DNA from: Albibacterium bauzanense
GTDB lineage: Bacteria; Bacteroidota; Bacteroidia; Sphingobacteriales; Sphingobacteriaceae
Direction of reading: 5' to 3'
Length of the DNA stretch: 64,000 nt
NCBI RefSeq assembly: GCF_004339765.1
Contig: NZ_SMGO01000001.1
Coordinates: 434,001 to 498,000, forward strand
Made by a program: the position numbers and the translations under genes. The notes under the pieces were generated by a model. The model did no database searches. It was not told where the DNA came from and saw only the letters and a program-made list of their open reading frames with translations. Every line of letters starts with the position of its first letter. Position 1 is the first letter of the stretch. Below are positions 17,295 to 27,743 of the stretch, piece by piece.

Positions 17295-20200
17295 TTATTT
17301 ATGAGAATATGATAAAACACTTTCTAATTCCTTGATTCGATTCAATTCAGGTTTGCAAACAAATATACCATAATCACTATCCTTCCTTAATCCTCTTACA
17401 AAAAGGTAAATGACACCTCCGAAATGCTTCTCATAATCAAAATATGGCAATCTTTGTTCCAGGTATTTCTTGGCTGCTATGGTATAGATGAGATACTGTA
17501 AATGATAATTATTATCAAACATCACTTCATTCAAAACTTCCTTTGAGTAAAAATCCAGAGAATCTCCCAAGAAGTTCGATTTCCAATCCAAGATATAAAA
17601 CATGCCATTGTGCTCAAAGAACAAATCCATTTTACCGTTCATGATACCTTCAAGCTCTCCGAATGAATTTACGCTAAATGGATATTCTGTAGTAGATAAT
17701 AAATTTAAACTCTGAGTGTTAAATACAGGAACATTAAAGTCAAACTCTAACTCATTCAAACGTTTATCCTTGGATAGTTCTGACAACCTAAATTCCTGAT
17801 CTGCTATTTTTATCTTAGCATTTAATACTTCTTCAAGCAGCTGAATCAATGAAGCTTTATAATTTTCCAATTGTTTTGGCATAAATCGAATTAAAGAAGC
17901 ATGAATATACCGTTCCCAATATTGTCCATTTGTGAAATCAATATTTTCAAAAATATGATGCAAGAGATTACCTGTAATATTACCCTTTTGCAGTTTTTTG
18001 AAAATAAAAGATTCATAGTCTTTTAAATCAACGTAGGTATTCTGCTTCTTCGTATAGATTGGTTTCTTTGCTAAAGAAGAATAACTTAGCTTACGCCAAT
18101 ATTTTTCATTTAAATTGAACCGATCTGCATAGCCAGGAGTAGAAAGTTGCTGATCTGCCGACTTGGAATAACGGTAATCTTTATCGACCTCCAAAGCCTG
18201 TGAAAAATTAATGAGTTGAGGTTGTTCTGGGAGGGCTTGAATTGATCTGACAAATGGAATTAGAGAAGTATTATTTTGATAATAGGTATAGCGGGTTATA
18301 AAGCACTTATATACTGCGCGAGTTATTGCAACATAAATAAGTCGCCGATTTTCCTGTTCTAACTGCTTTTCTACCATTTCACGATGCTCATCTGTTAGGT
18401 GTTCTGTGATACCAAACAAGTACTCTCCATTTGAATCATCTTTAAAACTGCAGAAATCACGATCATTCTCCGATTTCAAATCTAAAAATGGAGCAAAAAC
18501 AATGTTATACTCCAGTCCCTTACTTTTATGAATGGTAACAATTTCAATTGCTTTTTCATCGCTCTCAATTCTTTGCTCAAATTCGTCACCCTCCAGCCTC
18601 ATCCCTTCCAAGCCTCGCTTAAGCCAGTGTATTAACTCTAATTGCGAAAAATTCTTATGAGATTGCACTTTATGAAGTATCTCAATTAGTTGATAGAGAT
18701 TGGTGATGATTCTTTTTCCATTTCCTGAAACATTATTTAAAAGGCTTCCCTTAACACCATAATCAATAATAAACTGCATGAGTGTTGCATAAATACCATC
18801 CTCTTTCCAAAGCAGTCCATATCTTTTAAAATTTTGCAACTCCTCATCCTGATCCAATTTCAATATCTCTAAGCGAGTATATCCAGTTAAAGGGTTCAGT
18901 AGGGCTTTGTTGATCGTGGAGATGTTACTCTCATAAAATGCATTTAAAAGATAATATACAAATTTTGCCTCCTGGCTTTGTAAAACCTTACTATCATCGA
19001 TAGTTATGGCAGGAATACCATATTTGGCTAACTGCGCCTTAATCTTTCGGCCTTCACCATTATATCTTACAAGAATGCCGATATCAGAAGCTTTAATTCT
19101 TCTTCTTTGGCCGTTTTTCTCAATCAGATAATCTTCGTTTTCTAATAGCTGAATAATCTGTGCAACTACTGTTTGATAGCGTTCATCTGAGCCTTTATTT
19201 TCAACGATCGTTATAGGAAAATCGACTACATCTTTATTTAGCAATACACCTTTACTGTTATTAATAGGAGATTCAACATGATGATAAACTATGCCTTCTT
19301 TTTCTCCCTGATAATGGAAAGTATCAAAATCAGCCAAAGGCTTAAAGAATAAATTCATCGCCTCAATTAAGGGCGCTGAGGAACGATAATTATGATTCAT
19401 TCCGTATTTATTACTTACTTCACGAGCAGCTTTAAAATAGGTGTTCAAATCCGCTTGTCGCCAGGCATAAATGGATTGTTTTGGGTCTCCGATATAAAAA
19501 AGAGTTGTATTATGTCCAAATGCTGTATGAAAAATCTCATACTGTAATTTGTCGGTATCCTGAAACTCGTCAATAAAAACTGCTTTATATTTCTCTTGAA
19601 GTTCAGCCACCAGTCTTTCATTACCTTGTCTTGTCAGGGATCTATGTAGTTGTTCAATCATATCATTAAATGAAAGAACATTTTTCTTTTCCTTATGCTG
19701 AACAATATATTGGACGGAATCCTGAATTAGTATACAATATAATCTATTCAAAACTTCCATTACTCGCGTAGAAATAGAATTTTGAAAAGCATCAACTTCA
19801 GCAATTTTATCGAGCCAATCTGGAAAAAGCTTAATAATATAAGCTGCATCGGACTTGTCTTTCAAATAATCCAAAAAAGCTTCTGGTTGATGAATAAGCG
19901 GTAACACATTTTTCTTTGCGAAAGTATTCGAATTACAGCGTTCTGTAAGCTCATTTGTTGAATCTATGACCTCCTGGTATAAACTTTCAAGAAATGCACT
20001 TTTCTGTTCTTCAATAGTAAGTAGTTCTGAAAGAACAGCTTTTGATTCACTTTCAGAGAAAGAATAAGATATTTGCGAATCATATTCAATATATCGCTGA
20101 CCATTCAGATAAGTTTCTATAAACCTTACCAATATTTTCCTGCTTAACTTATCTCCTTCCTTTTTAAATCGTTCGCCTTTTAAGAACTTTAACAGTATAG

Positions 20201-20717
20201 GATCAAGCGTAGTTATTTTTTCACGCCAAAACCTATTAACCTCATCCTCAATTAAAGAAGATGTGTCTTGTAAGGTTTCTGAACCAAAAAGCTGATTAGT
20301 TTCAAAAGCAAACTCATTCAATGTTTTCTGACAAAAGCTATGTATGGTCATAACTGATGTTTCATCTAATAATAGTTTGGCTTCTTTCAAAAGCTCTATA
20401 ACCTCTTCCTGACCCCATTGAGCTATTGTCCGATCTACTAACAACTTAATGGTCGAATCTTCAATTTCTTCCTTATGAGCACTCTTATATGCTGTTCGTA
20501 CAAACAAACGTATCCTTTCTTCCAACTCTGCTACAGCAGCCTTGGTAAAGGTTACCATTAATATTTTCTTGATACTTAGCTTTTGTTCAAGAATTAATCT
20601 CAAAACAAGAATAGCAATTGAATATGTCTTACCTGTTCCTGCGCTGGCTTCTATTAAGTTGCTACCACTCAACGGAACATCAGCTGCCACAAAATCTAAG
20701 TATTCTTCCTTTTCCAT
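17295..20717 (-). CDS. recB: Exodeoxyribonuclease V, RecB helicase-nuclease subunit
   Basis: The 3'-5' helicase and nuclease subunit of RecBCD, which processes double-strand breaks for RecA. The sequence shows Walker A EASAGTGKT (Lys30), GDPKQSIYAWRQAD (motif III), TIHKSKGLEYNIVF (motif V) and VAITRAVYK (motif VI). The C-terminal nuclease has NLLHHIFE for the metal-ligand His, then Asp1031, Asp1044 and Lys1046 (KMDLFFE, ILDWKSNFLG) with the same 13 and 2 residue spacing as the E. coli D-D-K triad. At 1140 residues it is close to the E. coli length. The start lies 3 nt after the recC stop, so coupling is likely. It is the last gene of recD-recC-recB. Confidence 0.95.
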   Translation of the reverse strand: MEKEEYLDFVAADVPLSGSNLIEASAGTGKTYSIAILVLRLILEQKLSIKKILMVTFTKAAVAELEERIRLFVRTAYKSAHKEEIEDSTIKLLVDRTIAQWGQEEVIELLKEAKLLLDETSVMTIHSFCQKTLNEFAFETNQLFGSETLQDTSSLIEDEVNRFWREKITTLDPILLKFLKGERFKKEGDKLSRKILVRFIETYLNGQRYIEYDSQISYSFSESESKAVLSELLTIEEQKSAFLESLYQEVIDSTNELTERCNSNTFAKKNVLPLIHQPEAFLDYLKDKSDAAYIIKLFPDWLDKIAEVDAFQNSISTRVMEVLNRLYCILIQDSVQYIVQHKEKKNVLSFNDMIEQLHRSLTRQGNERLVAELQEKYKAVFIDEFQDTDKLQYEIFHTAFGHNTTLFYIGDPKQSIYAWRQADLNTYFKAAREVSNKYGMNHNYRSSAPLIEAMNLFFKPLADFDTFHYQGEKEGIVYHHVESPINNSKGVLLNKDVVDFPITIVENKGSDERYQTVVAQIIQLLENEDYLIEKNGQRRRIKASDIGILVRYNGEGRKIKAQLAKYGIPAITIDDSKVLQSQEAKFVYYLLNAFYESNISTINKALLNPLTGYTRLEILKLDQDEELQNFKRYGLLWKEDGIYATLMQFIIDYGVKGSLLNNVSGNGKRIITNLYQLIEILHKVQSHKNFSQLELIHWLKRGLEGMRLEGDEFEQRIESDEKAIEIVTIHKSKGLEYNIVFAPFLDLKSENDRDFCSFKDDSNGEYLFGITEHLTDEHREMVEKQLEQENRRLIYVAITRAVYKCFITRYTYYQNNTSLIPFVRSIQALPEQPQLINFSQALEVDKDYRYSKSADQQLSTPGYADRFNLNEKYWRKLSYSSLAKKPIYTKKQNTYVDLKDYESFIFKKLQKGNITGNLLHHIFENIDFTNGQYWERYIHASLIRFMPKQLENYKASLIQLLEEVLNAKIKIADQEFRLSELSKDKRLNELEFDFNVPVFNTQSLNLLSTTEYPFSVNSFGELEGIMNGKMDLFFEHNGMFYILDWKSNFLGDSLDFYSKEVLNEVMFDNNYHLQYLIYTIAAKKYLEQRLPYFDYEKHFGGVIYLFVRGLRKDSDYGIFVCKPELNRIKELESVLSYSHK

Positions 20718-20720
20718 GAG

Positions 20721-23700
20721 TTAAACCTTTATCTTAAATAGCCTAAAAGCCGCTGAAATAACCATTTCTGAATTACTCAGATATTCCTCAAACATGCCTT
20801 CTTGTTCAAAGAAACCAAGATCATATTCATTTAACAAATATTGATCTCCACATGGAATATGCTCATTCTGGAAAATACCATTAAGCATCCTTTCGTATTT
20901 TTTTAAATCGTATTTAGCAAGTTTATCTGGGTCGTTTTCGAACCTTGGATGAAACATAAAAGGCTTTTCTTGCCCATGAAAATAGGCGCGTACCAATTCA
21001 CCCAATTTCTCTCTTGCCTCTTCCACGCTAAGCGCAGACTTATCTATTTTGTAAATACATTTATCAACATCTGAAATTAAATAACTATCTATCTCAATAT
21101 TACTGGCGATAGCAAGCAGATATTTTATATATGCCTCTAACCTATATTTATTGTTATGTTTTGAAAAACTAACCAGAATCATTCTGTCACCGAATACCTT
21201 ATTAATTTCTCCTGTTATTTTTATTCCTTCAACCTCTAATTCAATTGAGATAGTGCGTTCATCTTGATTATTGATACTTTCTTCTACTAACTGTTTTGTA
21301 GATTCAACAGCTGAATATATATTGGTTAATAAAGTCTGCGACATATTTTTCAAAGGCAATTGCCCCTTTTTTATACCTCGCTGTATATAACCATCAAGCT
21401 CTTGCTGGCCAAGAAAAAGGAAATCTTGCTTTATTTGCCACTCCTGTAACCCATCCAATTCAAAATGTTCAGTTTCGGGCAATAAAACACGCTCTTCCCG
21501 ATAATATATGTTCAATACTTTATTATGATAATATTCAAATGGATTTTTAAAGAAATTGATTAATTCATTAATAGATACTTCCTCTAATACAGAGCTCTCT
21601 TTTGCCTGAGAATTTTCAAAGCTTGCTTTCTCAACACGTTTATCATTGGCTGCCAGATAATTAGATATACCTGAAGGCTGTGGAGTAAAATTATGTAAAG
21701 GATGCTGGATAACAAATTGCTCTCTCACAAACGAATCCTCTGCATTGGTTGCTATAACATCTATTCCAGAAACAATGTAATCAATCAGCTCATCCACAAT
21801 TGCTGATGGCGGCAATAAGGTATTATCTTTTGTATTCTTACCAATATAGCTAATGTATAAATGTTCTTGCGCTGAAAGGATGGTCTCCAGAAAAAGGTGT
21901 TTATCATTTTCTTTAATATTACGATCACCCTTCCTCTTCTCCTGCTGCATAATATTAAAGCTCAAAGGATCTTCTTTCCTTGGAAATTTATCAAATCCTA
22001 AACCTAGTAAAGCAACCACTTTAAAAGGGATACTCCTCATCGGAATTAAAGAACAAAAAGTGATCCCGCCAGATGCGAAGTTGTTAGTCCGTATTTCACC
22101 TGATAGGTTACTAAGGAAATTATATTTGAATACGTGAAAACCAATCTTCTCTTGAATATTTTCACTAATCAAGTTTAGTTTCTTTACATAATTAATCAAC
22201 AATTGGTAATCATCATTCACTTCCTCTTCCGACTGAAAAATAAGGTTTGAAACTAACCTCAAAATATATTCGCCCCATTCAATAAGTGTTCTGTCTTTTT
22301 GTTGTTCTCGTATTGTTTCAACTAATACTTCCACAAAATGAGAAAAACGAATCAGTTCAAATGCTTGTTCTCCTTCTACTATATCTAAAGGATAAAAACT
22401 GTAATCATTCAATTCATAAGCTTCATCAATCTTCATACTAATACCATATACAACTCTATTTAAGCCATTTAACCAGCTTACATAAACTGTATCATCAGAT
22501 ATATTGCCTTCAATTCCAAAACGAATATTAGCTTCATCTACTATCCTCCTTATTAGTTCTATATCTTCAATATTGAAACGATTACGAATATAGCTCCATT
22601 CCAATATCTGCAAAATGTCTTCTGCTTTAAAACTTTCTTCTAAATTTAAAATCGCATGAAGTGCCCCGATTAATCCATCACTAGATTGAATACTTTCATC
22701 GGCAATTGTAAATGGAAAGGAATAAGGAGCAGATTTAAAAATAGCTTTTATATAAGGAGCATACGTATCAATATCACTTACCATAACCACCATATCACGT
22801 GGTGATAAACTTCCTGGATCCTGATTTACCAAATGAACCAAATAGTTATACAATGCTTCTACCTCTCTAACAGGCGTATAACAAGAATTCAGACTAATAG
22901 AACCATCTTTTAAGTCATCTAGGCTGAACTTGCTACGATCATCAGAAACAGCATTATTATAAATATCATTTTGAATCTTACTTAATAAACTTTTGGGAGC
23001 GGGTTCTATACCGCTATCTTCATATTCATTTAAAAAGTCGTCATCTTTGAAAAACAGTCCAAAAGTGTTTTGAATTACACTCCCCCAATTAGTTAATAGT
23101 GCATTCCCTTCAATAGGAACCTCGTATAATGATGCTTTTTGTCGTGCTTTGCTCTTCCAGCGTGCAATTTGTTGAGGGCTTTTATCATCAAACCAATAAA
23201 TTGATGGAGATGGGTTCAGTAGGTTAAAGGAGATATCAATATGTTTAGCTAGCTCATGGAAAACCTCCAGATGATACTCCGTAATAATAGATATACCGAA
23301 AAAATCAATTTGAGGAAGTTTCCTTCTTAACTTTTCTTGTTGCAAAGGATTCTGAAGACTATCAATAATAAATTTCCCTACCCGGGTTTTATCTGGCATT
23401 TTATCTCCTATTTTACCCTTCACAGCAATCCATAGGTATTTTTGCCAATTATTTTCACTCAAATCAGGAGTTTGAGTATTATTCCACTCATTAATCATCT
23501 CCGGACGATATATCTGATATTGGTCAAATAGATCGGCAACCTTCTCTGCCAAAGCCATTCGTTTGGTATCTTCTCCTTGATTATAATATTGTGCGATAAA
23601 AGGAAATCGACCTTTAAAAGCATATTCATCTAATAAGCCATAAATAAGCCACTGTAGATTATCTACGGATAGTATTTGCTCTTGTGGACCATCTAATAAA

Positions 23701-23921
23701 AAATAAACATGATTAATAATATCGTTCGGTTTCAAGAATTGGCAATTCGCAGTAATTCCTAATTTTTCAGCTATTTGTATTTTCAGCCAATTATTCATTC
23801 CCAGTGTCTGGGTTACTATAAAATGAGGTTGAAAAACCGTAGGTAATGGTTTCTGCAGATTATTAGCGAGCTGTTCAACTAATCTAAAAAGCGAGTTGGA
23901 AACATTTAATTGCAAGCCCAT
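20721..23921 (-). CDS. recC: Exodeoxyribonuclease V, RecC subunit
   Basis: Non-catalytic subunit of RecBCD that splits the duplex and, in enterobacteria, scans for Chi. The N terminus reads GLQLNVSNSLFRLVEQLA and continues with QTLGMNNWLKIQIAEKLGI, a block diagnostic of RecC. Further on come VSDIDTYAPYIKAIF and FCSLIPMRSIPFKVVALLG, the degenerate helicase motifs. It has 1066 residues against 1122 in E. coli. The start overlaps the recD 3' end by 16 nt. RecC rather than AddB is supported by these N-terminal blocks and by the separate RecD. Confidence 0.93.
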   Translation of the reverse strand: MGLQLNVSNSLFRLVEQLANNLQKPLPTVFQPHFIVTQTLGMNNWLKIQIAEKLGITANCQFLKPNDIINHVYFLLDGPQEQILSVDNLQWLIYGLLDEYAFKGRFPFIAQYYNQGEDTKRMALAEKVADLFDQYQIYRPEMINEWNNTQTPDLSENNWQKYLWIAVKGKIGDKMPDKTRVGKFIIDSLQNPLQQEKLRRKLPQIDFFGISIITEYHLEVFHELAKHIDISFNLLNPSPSIYWFDDKSPQQIARWKSKARQKASLYEVPIEGNALLTNWGSVIQNTFGLFFKDDDFLNEYEDSGIEPAPKSLLSKIQNDIYNNAVSDDRSKFSLDDLKDGSISLNSCYTPVREVEALYNYLVHLVNQDPGSLSPRDMVVMVSDIDTYAPYIKAIFKSAPYSFPFTIADESIQSSDGLIGALHAILNLEESFKAEDILQILEWSYIRNRFNIEDIELIRRIVDEANIRFGIEGNISDDTVYVSWLNGLNRVVYGISMKIDEAYELNDYSFYPLDIVEGEQAFELIRFSHFVEVLVETIREQQKDRTLIEWGEYILRLVSNLIFQSEEEVNDDYQLLINYVKKLNLISENIQEKIGFHVFKYNFLSNLSGEIRTNNFASGGITFCSLIPMRSIPFKVVALLGLGFDKFPRKEDPLSFNIMQQEKRKGDRNIKENDKHLFLETILSAQEHLYISYIGKNTKDNTLLPPSAIVDELIDYIVSGIDVIATNAEDSFVREQFVIQHPLHNFTPQPSGISNYLAANDKRVEKASFENSQAKESSVLEEVSINELINFFKNPFEYYHNKVLNIYYREERVLLPETEHFELDGLQEWQIKQDFLFLGQQELDGYIQRGIKKGQLPLKNMSQTLLTNIYSAVESTKQLVEESINNQDERTISIELEVEGIKITGEINKVFGDRMILVSFSKHNNKYRLEAYIKYLLAIASNIEIDSYLISDVDKCIYKIDKSALSVEEAREKLGELVRAYFHGQEKPFMFHPRFENDPDKLAKYDLKKYERMLNGIFQNEHIPCGDQYLLNEYDLGFFEQEGMFEEYLSNSEMVISAAFRLFKIKV

Positions 23922-25690
23922 AGATCATTTTGTATAGAGTCATTAAAGCGATCTTTAATCCCTGAAGCTCTTTTCACAGTTCTATCAATCGTTGATAATA
24001 ATATATTTTCTGAACTCTGAATAATCACCTTTAATTTAGCCCTTGTTACTGCAGTATATAATAGCTCCCGGGTGAGTATATGCGTACCTTCATGATCTGG
24101 CAAAACGATCAGCACTTCATCGTATTCTGAACCCTGGCTTTTATGAATAGTCATGGCATAAACTGTTTCAGATTCAACAATAAGTTGAGGAAGCACTGCT
24201 TTTAATTGCTTCTCACTGTCCTCAAACCATGCCATCAAAATGTTATTTGAATCGGGTCTGAGAATACCTATATCGCCATTAAACAGCCCTAAATCATAGT
24301 AGTTTTTAGTTATAATAATAGGCCTATTCATATAGAACTCTGTTTGACTATCAATAAGCCCTTCTGCATTTAATAAAGTTTCTATTGCCGTATTAATATG
24401 ATACAGTCCAAATTTTCCTTCTCGAACTGCACATAGTACCCTTATTTTATTAAATTTATTCAGAGCCGAACGAATATCATCCTCTTGAATATAGGCTTCG
24501 TAACTTTTCACAAATTCTCTAAATATGTCAGGACTATATTTTGTATCAATATGAATTTGCTCATCATAGCCTGACTTCAGAAAATCTTCAATCTCAACTG
24601 AATTATTAGAAATTATAGCTCTACTGAATTTCCCAATGCCTTTTGTACTATCAAAGCGCCTGCTTCTTTTCAATTCAATAATATGATCAGAAAGAGGATT
24701 AGCAGACTTATCTGACATAAAGTTATCAGTTAATTTAGCTTCATTATTAGCTATGAATGAATTAATTAAGTCGATTTTATTTGATGATAACGAATTCACC
24801 TTTTCCTGTGTTTGACATAAATCCCTGAACAGACTTCCAGCCTCTACCGATGATAGCTGATCTTTATCTCCTAATAATATTAAACGAGTCTCTGGTCCAA
24901 TAGCATCTAATAATTTAGCGAATAAGGCTACATCAATCATAGAAGCTTCGTCGATAATAACGATATCATATTTTAGCGGATTCTGTTGATTGTGTTTGAA
25001 ATGAATTGAACCATAAATCGTTTTAAGCATACGATGAATGGTTGTGGGTTGATCGCCCTGCAAAGATTCTGCTAAGCGCATAGCAGCCTTCCCTGTAGGA
25101 GCCGCCAATCCAATCCTAATATTCGGATCTATTCGTTTCAGTAGTTCTAATAGCTTTGAAACAGTAGTTGTCTTACCCGTGCCCGGCCCACCAGTAATAA
25201 TTGTAAAATTGTTTAATAAACCCAAGATGGTTGCTACTAACTGCCAATCTATCCTTTCATCCGCAGATAATCCTTCCCGTGAATCATCCGAACTAAAAAG
25301 GCTGGCTATAAACTCTCTGTGTTTATTGATTAACTCAATACGATAAGTGAAATCAACAGACTCACTATTTATCAAAACTTGTATACGCTTTAAAATAATG
25401 GTTTCATAAACAAAATATCGCTGGAGGTATAGCTTTGATTTAAACAACACAAAGGGTTGTTTATTATCGATTGATGTACTCACTAAAGGTTCTTTAATCA
25501 AGTCATTTTCCATTTCTGATAGACTATGATATAGAGAAGGAAACTCTATTTCTCCATTCAAAATCTCTTTCAGATCCAGACAAATATGTCCCTCACCAAG
25601 TTTCTTTAAAACCAGGCTGGCAAAAGGTTTTAGCTTCTCTGCTTTAAAAAATTCAGCAAATTGTTCATGAACGTTATTTAGAGTTTGCAT
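23906..25690 (-). CDS. recD: Exodeoxyribonuclease V, RecD helicase subunit
   Basis: The 5'-3' SF1B helicase subunit of RecBCD. Walker A is ITGGPGTGKTTTV (Lys173). IIDEASMIDVALF is Walker B, ILLGDKDQLSSVEAGS is motif III, and TIHKSQGSEYDEV with LLYTAVTRAK gives motifs V and VI. The 594 residues match the E. coli enzyme. It is the first gene of the operon: recC begins 16 nt inside its 3' end and recB follows. E. coli has the order recC-ptr-recB-recD, so the layout here is different. Confidence 0.95.
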   Translation of the reverse strand: MQTLNNVHEQFAEFFKAEKLKPFASLVLKKLGEGHICLDLKEILNGEIEFPSLYHSLSEMENDLIKEPLVSTSIDNKQPFVLFKSKLYLQRYFVYETIILKRIQVLINSESVDFTYRIELINKHREFIASLFSSDDSREGLSADERIDWQLVATILGLLNNFTIITGGPGTGKTTTVSKLLELLKRIDPNIRIGLAAPTGKAAMRLAESLQGDQPTTIHRMLKTIYGSIHFKHNQQNPLKYDIVIIDEASMIDVALFAKLLDAIGPETRLILLGDKDQLSSVEAGSLFRDLCQTQEKVNSLSSNKIDLINSFIANNEAKLTDNFMSDKSANPLSDHIIELKRSRRFDSTKGIGKFSRAIISNNSVEIEDFLKSGYDEQIHIDTKYSPDIFREFVKSYEAYIQEDDIRSALNKFNKIRVLCAVREGKFGLYHINTAIETLLNAEGLIDSQTEFYMNRPIIITKNYYDLGLFNGDIGILRPDSNNILMAWFEDSEKQLKAVLPQLIVESETVYAMTIHKSQGSEYDEVLIVLPDHEGTHILTRELLYTAVTRAKLKVIIQSSENILLSTIDRTVKRASGIKDRFNDSIQNDLWACN

Positions 25691-25753
25691 ATCCTATTGC
25701 GCCTAAATGTAAACGATCTTAAAGTATTTTTTAAAACAAGGTGTTGGAACCTT

Positions 25754-26224
25754 TTAAAGTACAATACAAGTGGGTTTATGTTTAACCTGGAAATTTACGG
25801 AGTTAGCGATAAAACAGAGTTCTCTTGCTTTTGTATGCAGCTCATTTGCTTTTTCCACCATGAATGCCTCACTCACGGTAACTACGGGCTTTAGTGTAAC
25901 TTCTGTAAAACGACCGCTACGATCAGGTTTCTCTTCCATTATTCCTGAGGCATTGTCTGTATAGTCTACTACTACTACGCCTGCATCTGCACATAAATCA
26001 AGATACCAAAGCATATGACAACTAGATAAAGCAGCTAACAAAAGTTCTTCGGGGTTATATTTCGTTTTATCACCTCGAAAGGAAGAATCTGAAGAACCCA
26101 ATATATCGGGCTTATTTTTACCGCTAATTTTATGATCACGACCGTATAAACGCGAATCAAAAGTTCCGTGTCCTTTGTTACCGGTCCATTTCACTGTCAA
26201 ATCGTAGGTGTGGGTTTTATTCAT
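25754..26224 (-). CDS. OsmC family peroxiredoxin-like protein
   Basis: A 156-residue protein of the OsmC/Ohr family, thiol-based hydroperoxide reductases. Both family cysteines are present: Cys69 in LLAALSSCHMLW and Cys137 in ARELCFIANSV. The N terminus has the family beta-hairpin (KTHTYDLTVKWTGN), and NPEELLLAALSSCH is the classical helix. This looks like the OsmC side of the family rather than Ohr, which has an extended N terminus. It lies between recD (divergence absent, same strand, 63 bp apart) and the M23 peptidase, with no evident operon link. Confidence 0.88.
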   Translation of the reverse strand: MNKTHTYDLTVKWTGNKGHGTFDSRLYGRDHKISGKNKPDILGSSDSSFRGDKTKYNPEELLLAALSSCHMLWYLDLCADAGVVVVDYTDNASGIMEEKPDRSGRFTEVTLKPVVTVSEAFMVEKANELHTKARELCFIANSVNFQVKHKPTCIVL

Positions 26225-26272
26225 TGCTTAGTTTTTTCGTATACCTATAAATATAGAAAAAAATAAGCACTC

Positions 26273-27628
26273 TTAAAGGGTATTCTCGGAGCCTTCGCTA
26301 TTAAAATATTTAAACAAATTCTCTGGTCTTCCTTCATAAGCTAAAAAACGAGTTTCTTTAACCCCGTTTTCAGTAGTTATAGCAGCAAGAGTATTTTGAT
26401 TACGCTGAATCTCTTGACGGAATGAAGCCATATATTCCTTAGAAATAGGCTCTGTCCGCTGGAAATTCTGTCTTAACGGATCTACCTGTACACCATTCTT
26501 CCAAAAGCGATAACATACATGCGGTCCGGTAGCCAGGCCTGTACTTCCTACATAACCAATTACTTGACCTTGCTTAACTCGCTGTCCTCTTTTAACAGCA
26601 GTCTTAGTCATATGAAGGTATTGTGTTGAATAGGTTTTATTATGTTTAATCTTAACGAAATTACCGTTTGCACTTGTATAACGAGAGTCCTCTACTACAC
26701 CATCACCAGTAGCAATTATAGGGGTTCCTTTAGGTGCAGCATAATCTGTTCCTAAATGAGCTTTCCTTACTTTTAGAATAGGATGTAAACGACTATTACT
26801 AAATTTAGATGTTATTCTGCTAAACTTCAAAGGAGCTTTTAAGAAAAAGCGCTGTAAGCTATTCCCATTTTCATCGTAGTAATGACCTTCTGATGAACCT
26901 TCTGGTTGAAAATAATGAGCCTGGTATTCTTTTCCATTTTGAGAAAACATAGCAGATCTAACCTTGATAGCACCTACTGGTTCATCACCAACATACTGTC
27001 GGTCATATTCAATTTTAAACCAATCACCCTTTTGGATCGAATAGAAGTCAATTACCCCTCCAAAAATATTAGATAGATAGACCGCCATATCAGGATTACC
27101 ACCATTCTCTTGTAAAGCCTCATATAATGAATTTGTAATTGTTCCACCAATGGTCTCTACTGTTGTACGAGTAGGTTTCATCTCTTTATAAACTCGTACA
27201 GAATCTCTTAAGTCATATACAATATAGTCAACCGCATTAGGCTGATAAACAAAATATTCAGCTTTATTAGAATTATCTTTTGCAAAAAAAACAGTGTAAG
27301 GTTTATTGGCAGCCATATTACGTACATCAAACACTGGTTTTGATGCCTTCACCAATTTAGCAATGGTTACTTTATCAATCTGATAACGATCTAAAATCGT
27401 AGATAAGAACTCATTTCGTTTAATCGTTGAGTTTTCAATGCGATAATCATCTACTGGCAATCCAAATAATCGTTCAGAAATTACTTCATCAGCTACAGCA
27501 TTATTTTCAGCTAGTGAGCTAGGTTTATCCGATACATTAGATTCAAAGGCAGAGAAGGTCAGGAAACTGGTTAACAAACTTATGGATAGTAACACCAATA
27601 TGCTTAGTGCATTTATTTTAATTTTCAT
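26273..27628 (-). CDS. M23 family metallopeptidase with Csd3/YebA-like N-terminal domains
   Basis: A 451-residue envelope protein predicted to cut peptidoglycan cross-bridges. An N-terminal signal or anchor (about 8-28) is followed by an OapA/LysM-like region (about 60-110), a Csd3-like N2 domain (about 112-250) and the M23 domain. Zinc and catalytic residues are His291 and Asp295 (HLGTDY), His339 (QYLHM) and His370 (GPHVCYRFW). In the usual H-x-H motif the second His is a zinc ligand; here it is Cys372. The cysteine could still bind zinc. It is transcribed singly. Confidence 0.88.
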   Translation of the reverse strand: MKIKINALSILVLLSISLLTSFLTFSAFESNVSDKPSSLAENNAVADEVISERLFGLPVDDYRIENSTIKRNEFLSTILDRYQIDKVTIAKLVKASKPVFDVRNMAANKPYTVFFAKDNSNKAEYFVYQPNAVDYIVYDLRDSVRVYKEMKPTRTTVETIGGTITNSLYEALQENGGNPDMAVYLSNIFGGVIDFYSIQKGDWFKIEYDRQYVGDEPVGAIKVRSAMFSQNGKEYQAHYFQPEGSSEGHYYDENGNSLQRFFLKAPLKFSRITSKFSNSRLHPILKVRKAHLGTDYAAPKGTPIIATGDGVVEDSRYTSANGNFVKIKHNKTYSTQYLHMTKTAVKRGQRVKQGQVIGYVGSTGLATGPHVCYRFWKNGVQVDPLRQNFQRTEPISKEYMASFRQEIQRNQNTLAAITTENGVKETRFLAYEGRPENLFKYFNSEGSENTL

Positions 27629-27743
27629 CTATTGCTTATTGCAGGTTTCAGAATAAAAAAAAGCATTTCGCCTGATTGGTTATTCAAACGAAAAGACTAA
27701 TTTCATGAATTCTACTTACAATAACAAGAAAAGAAGGAATTTA

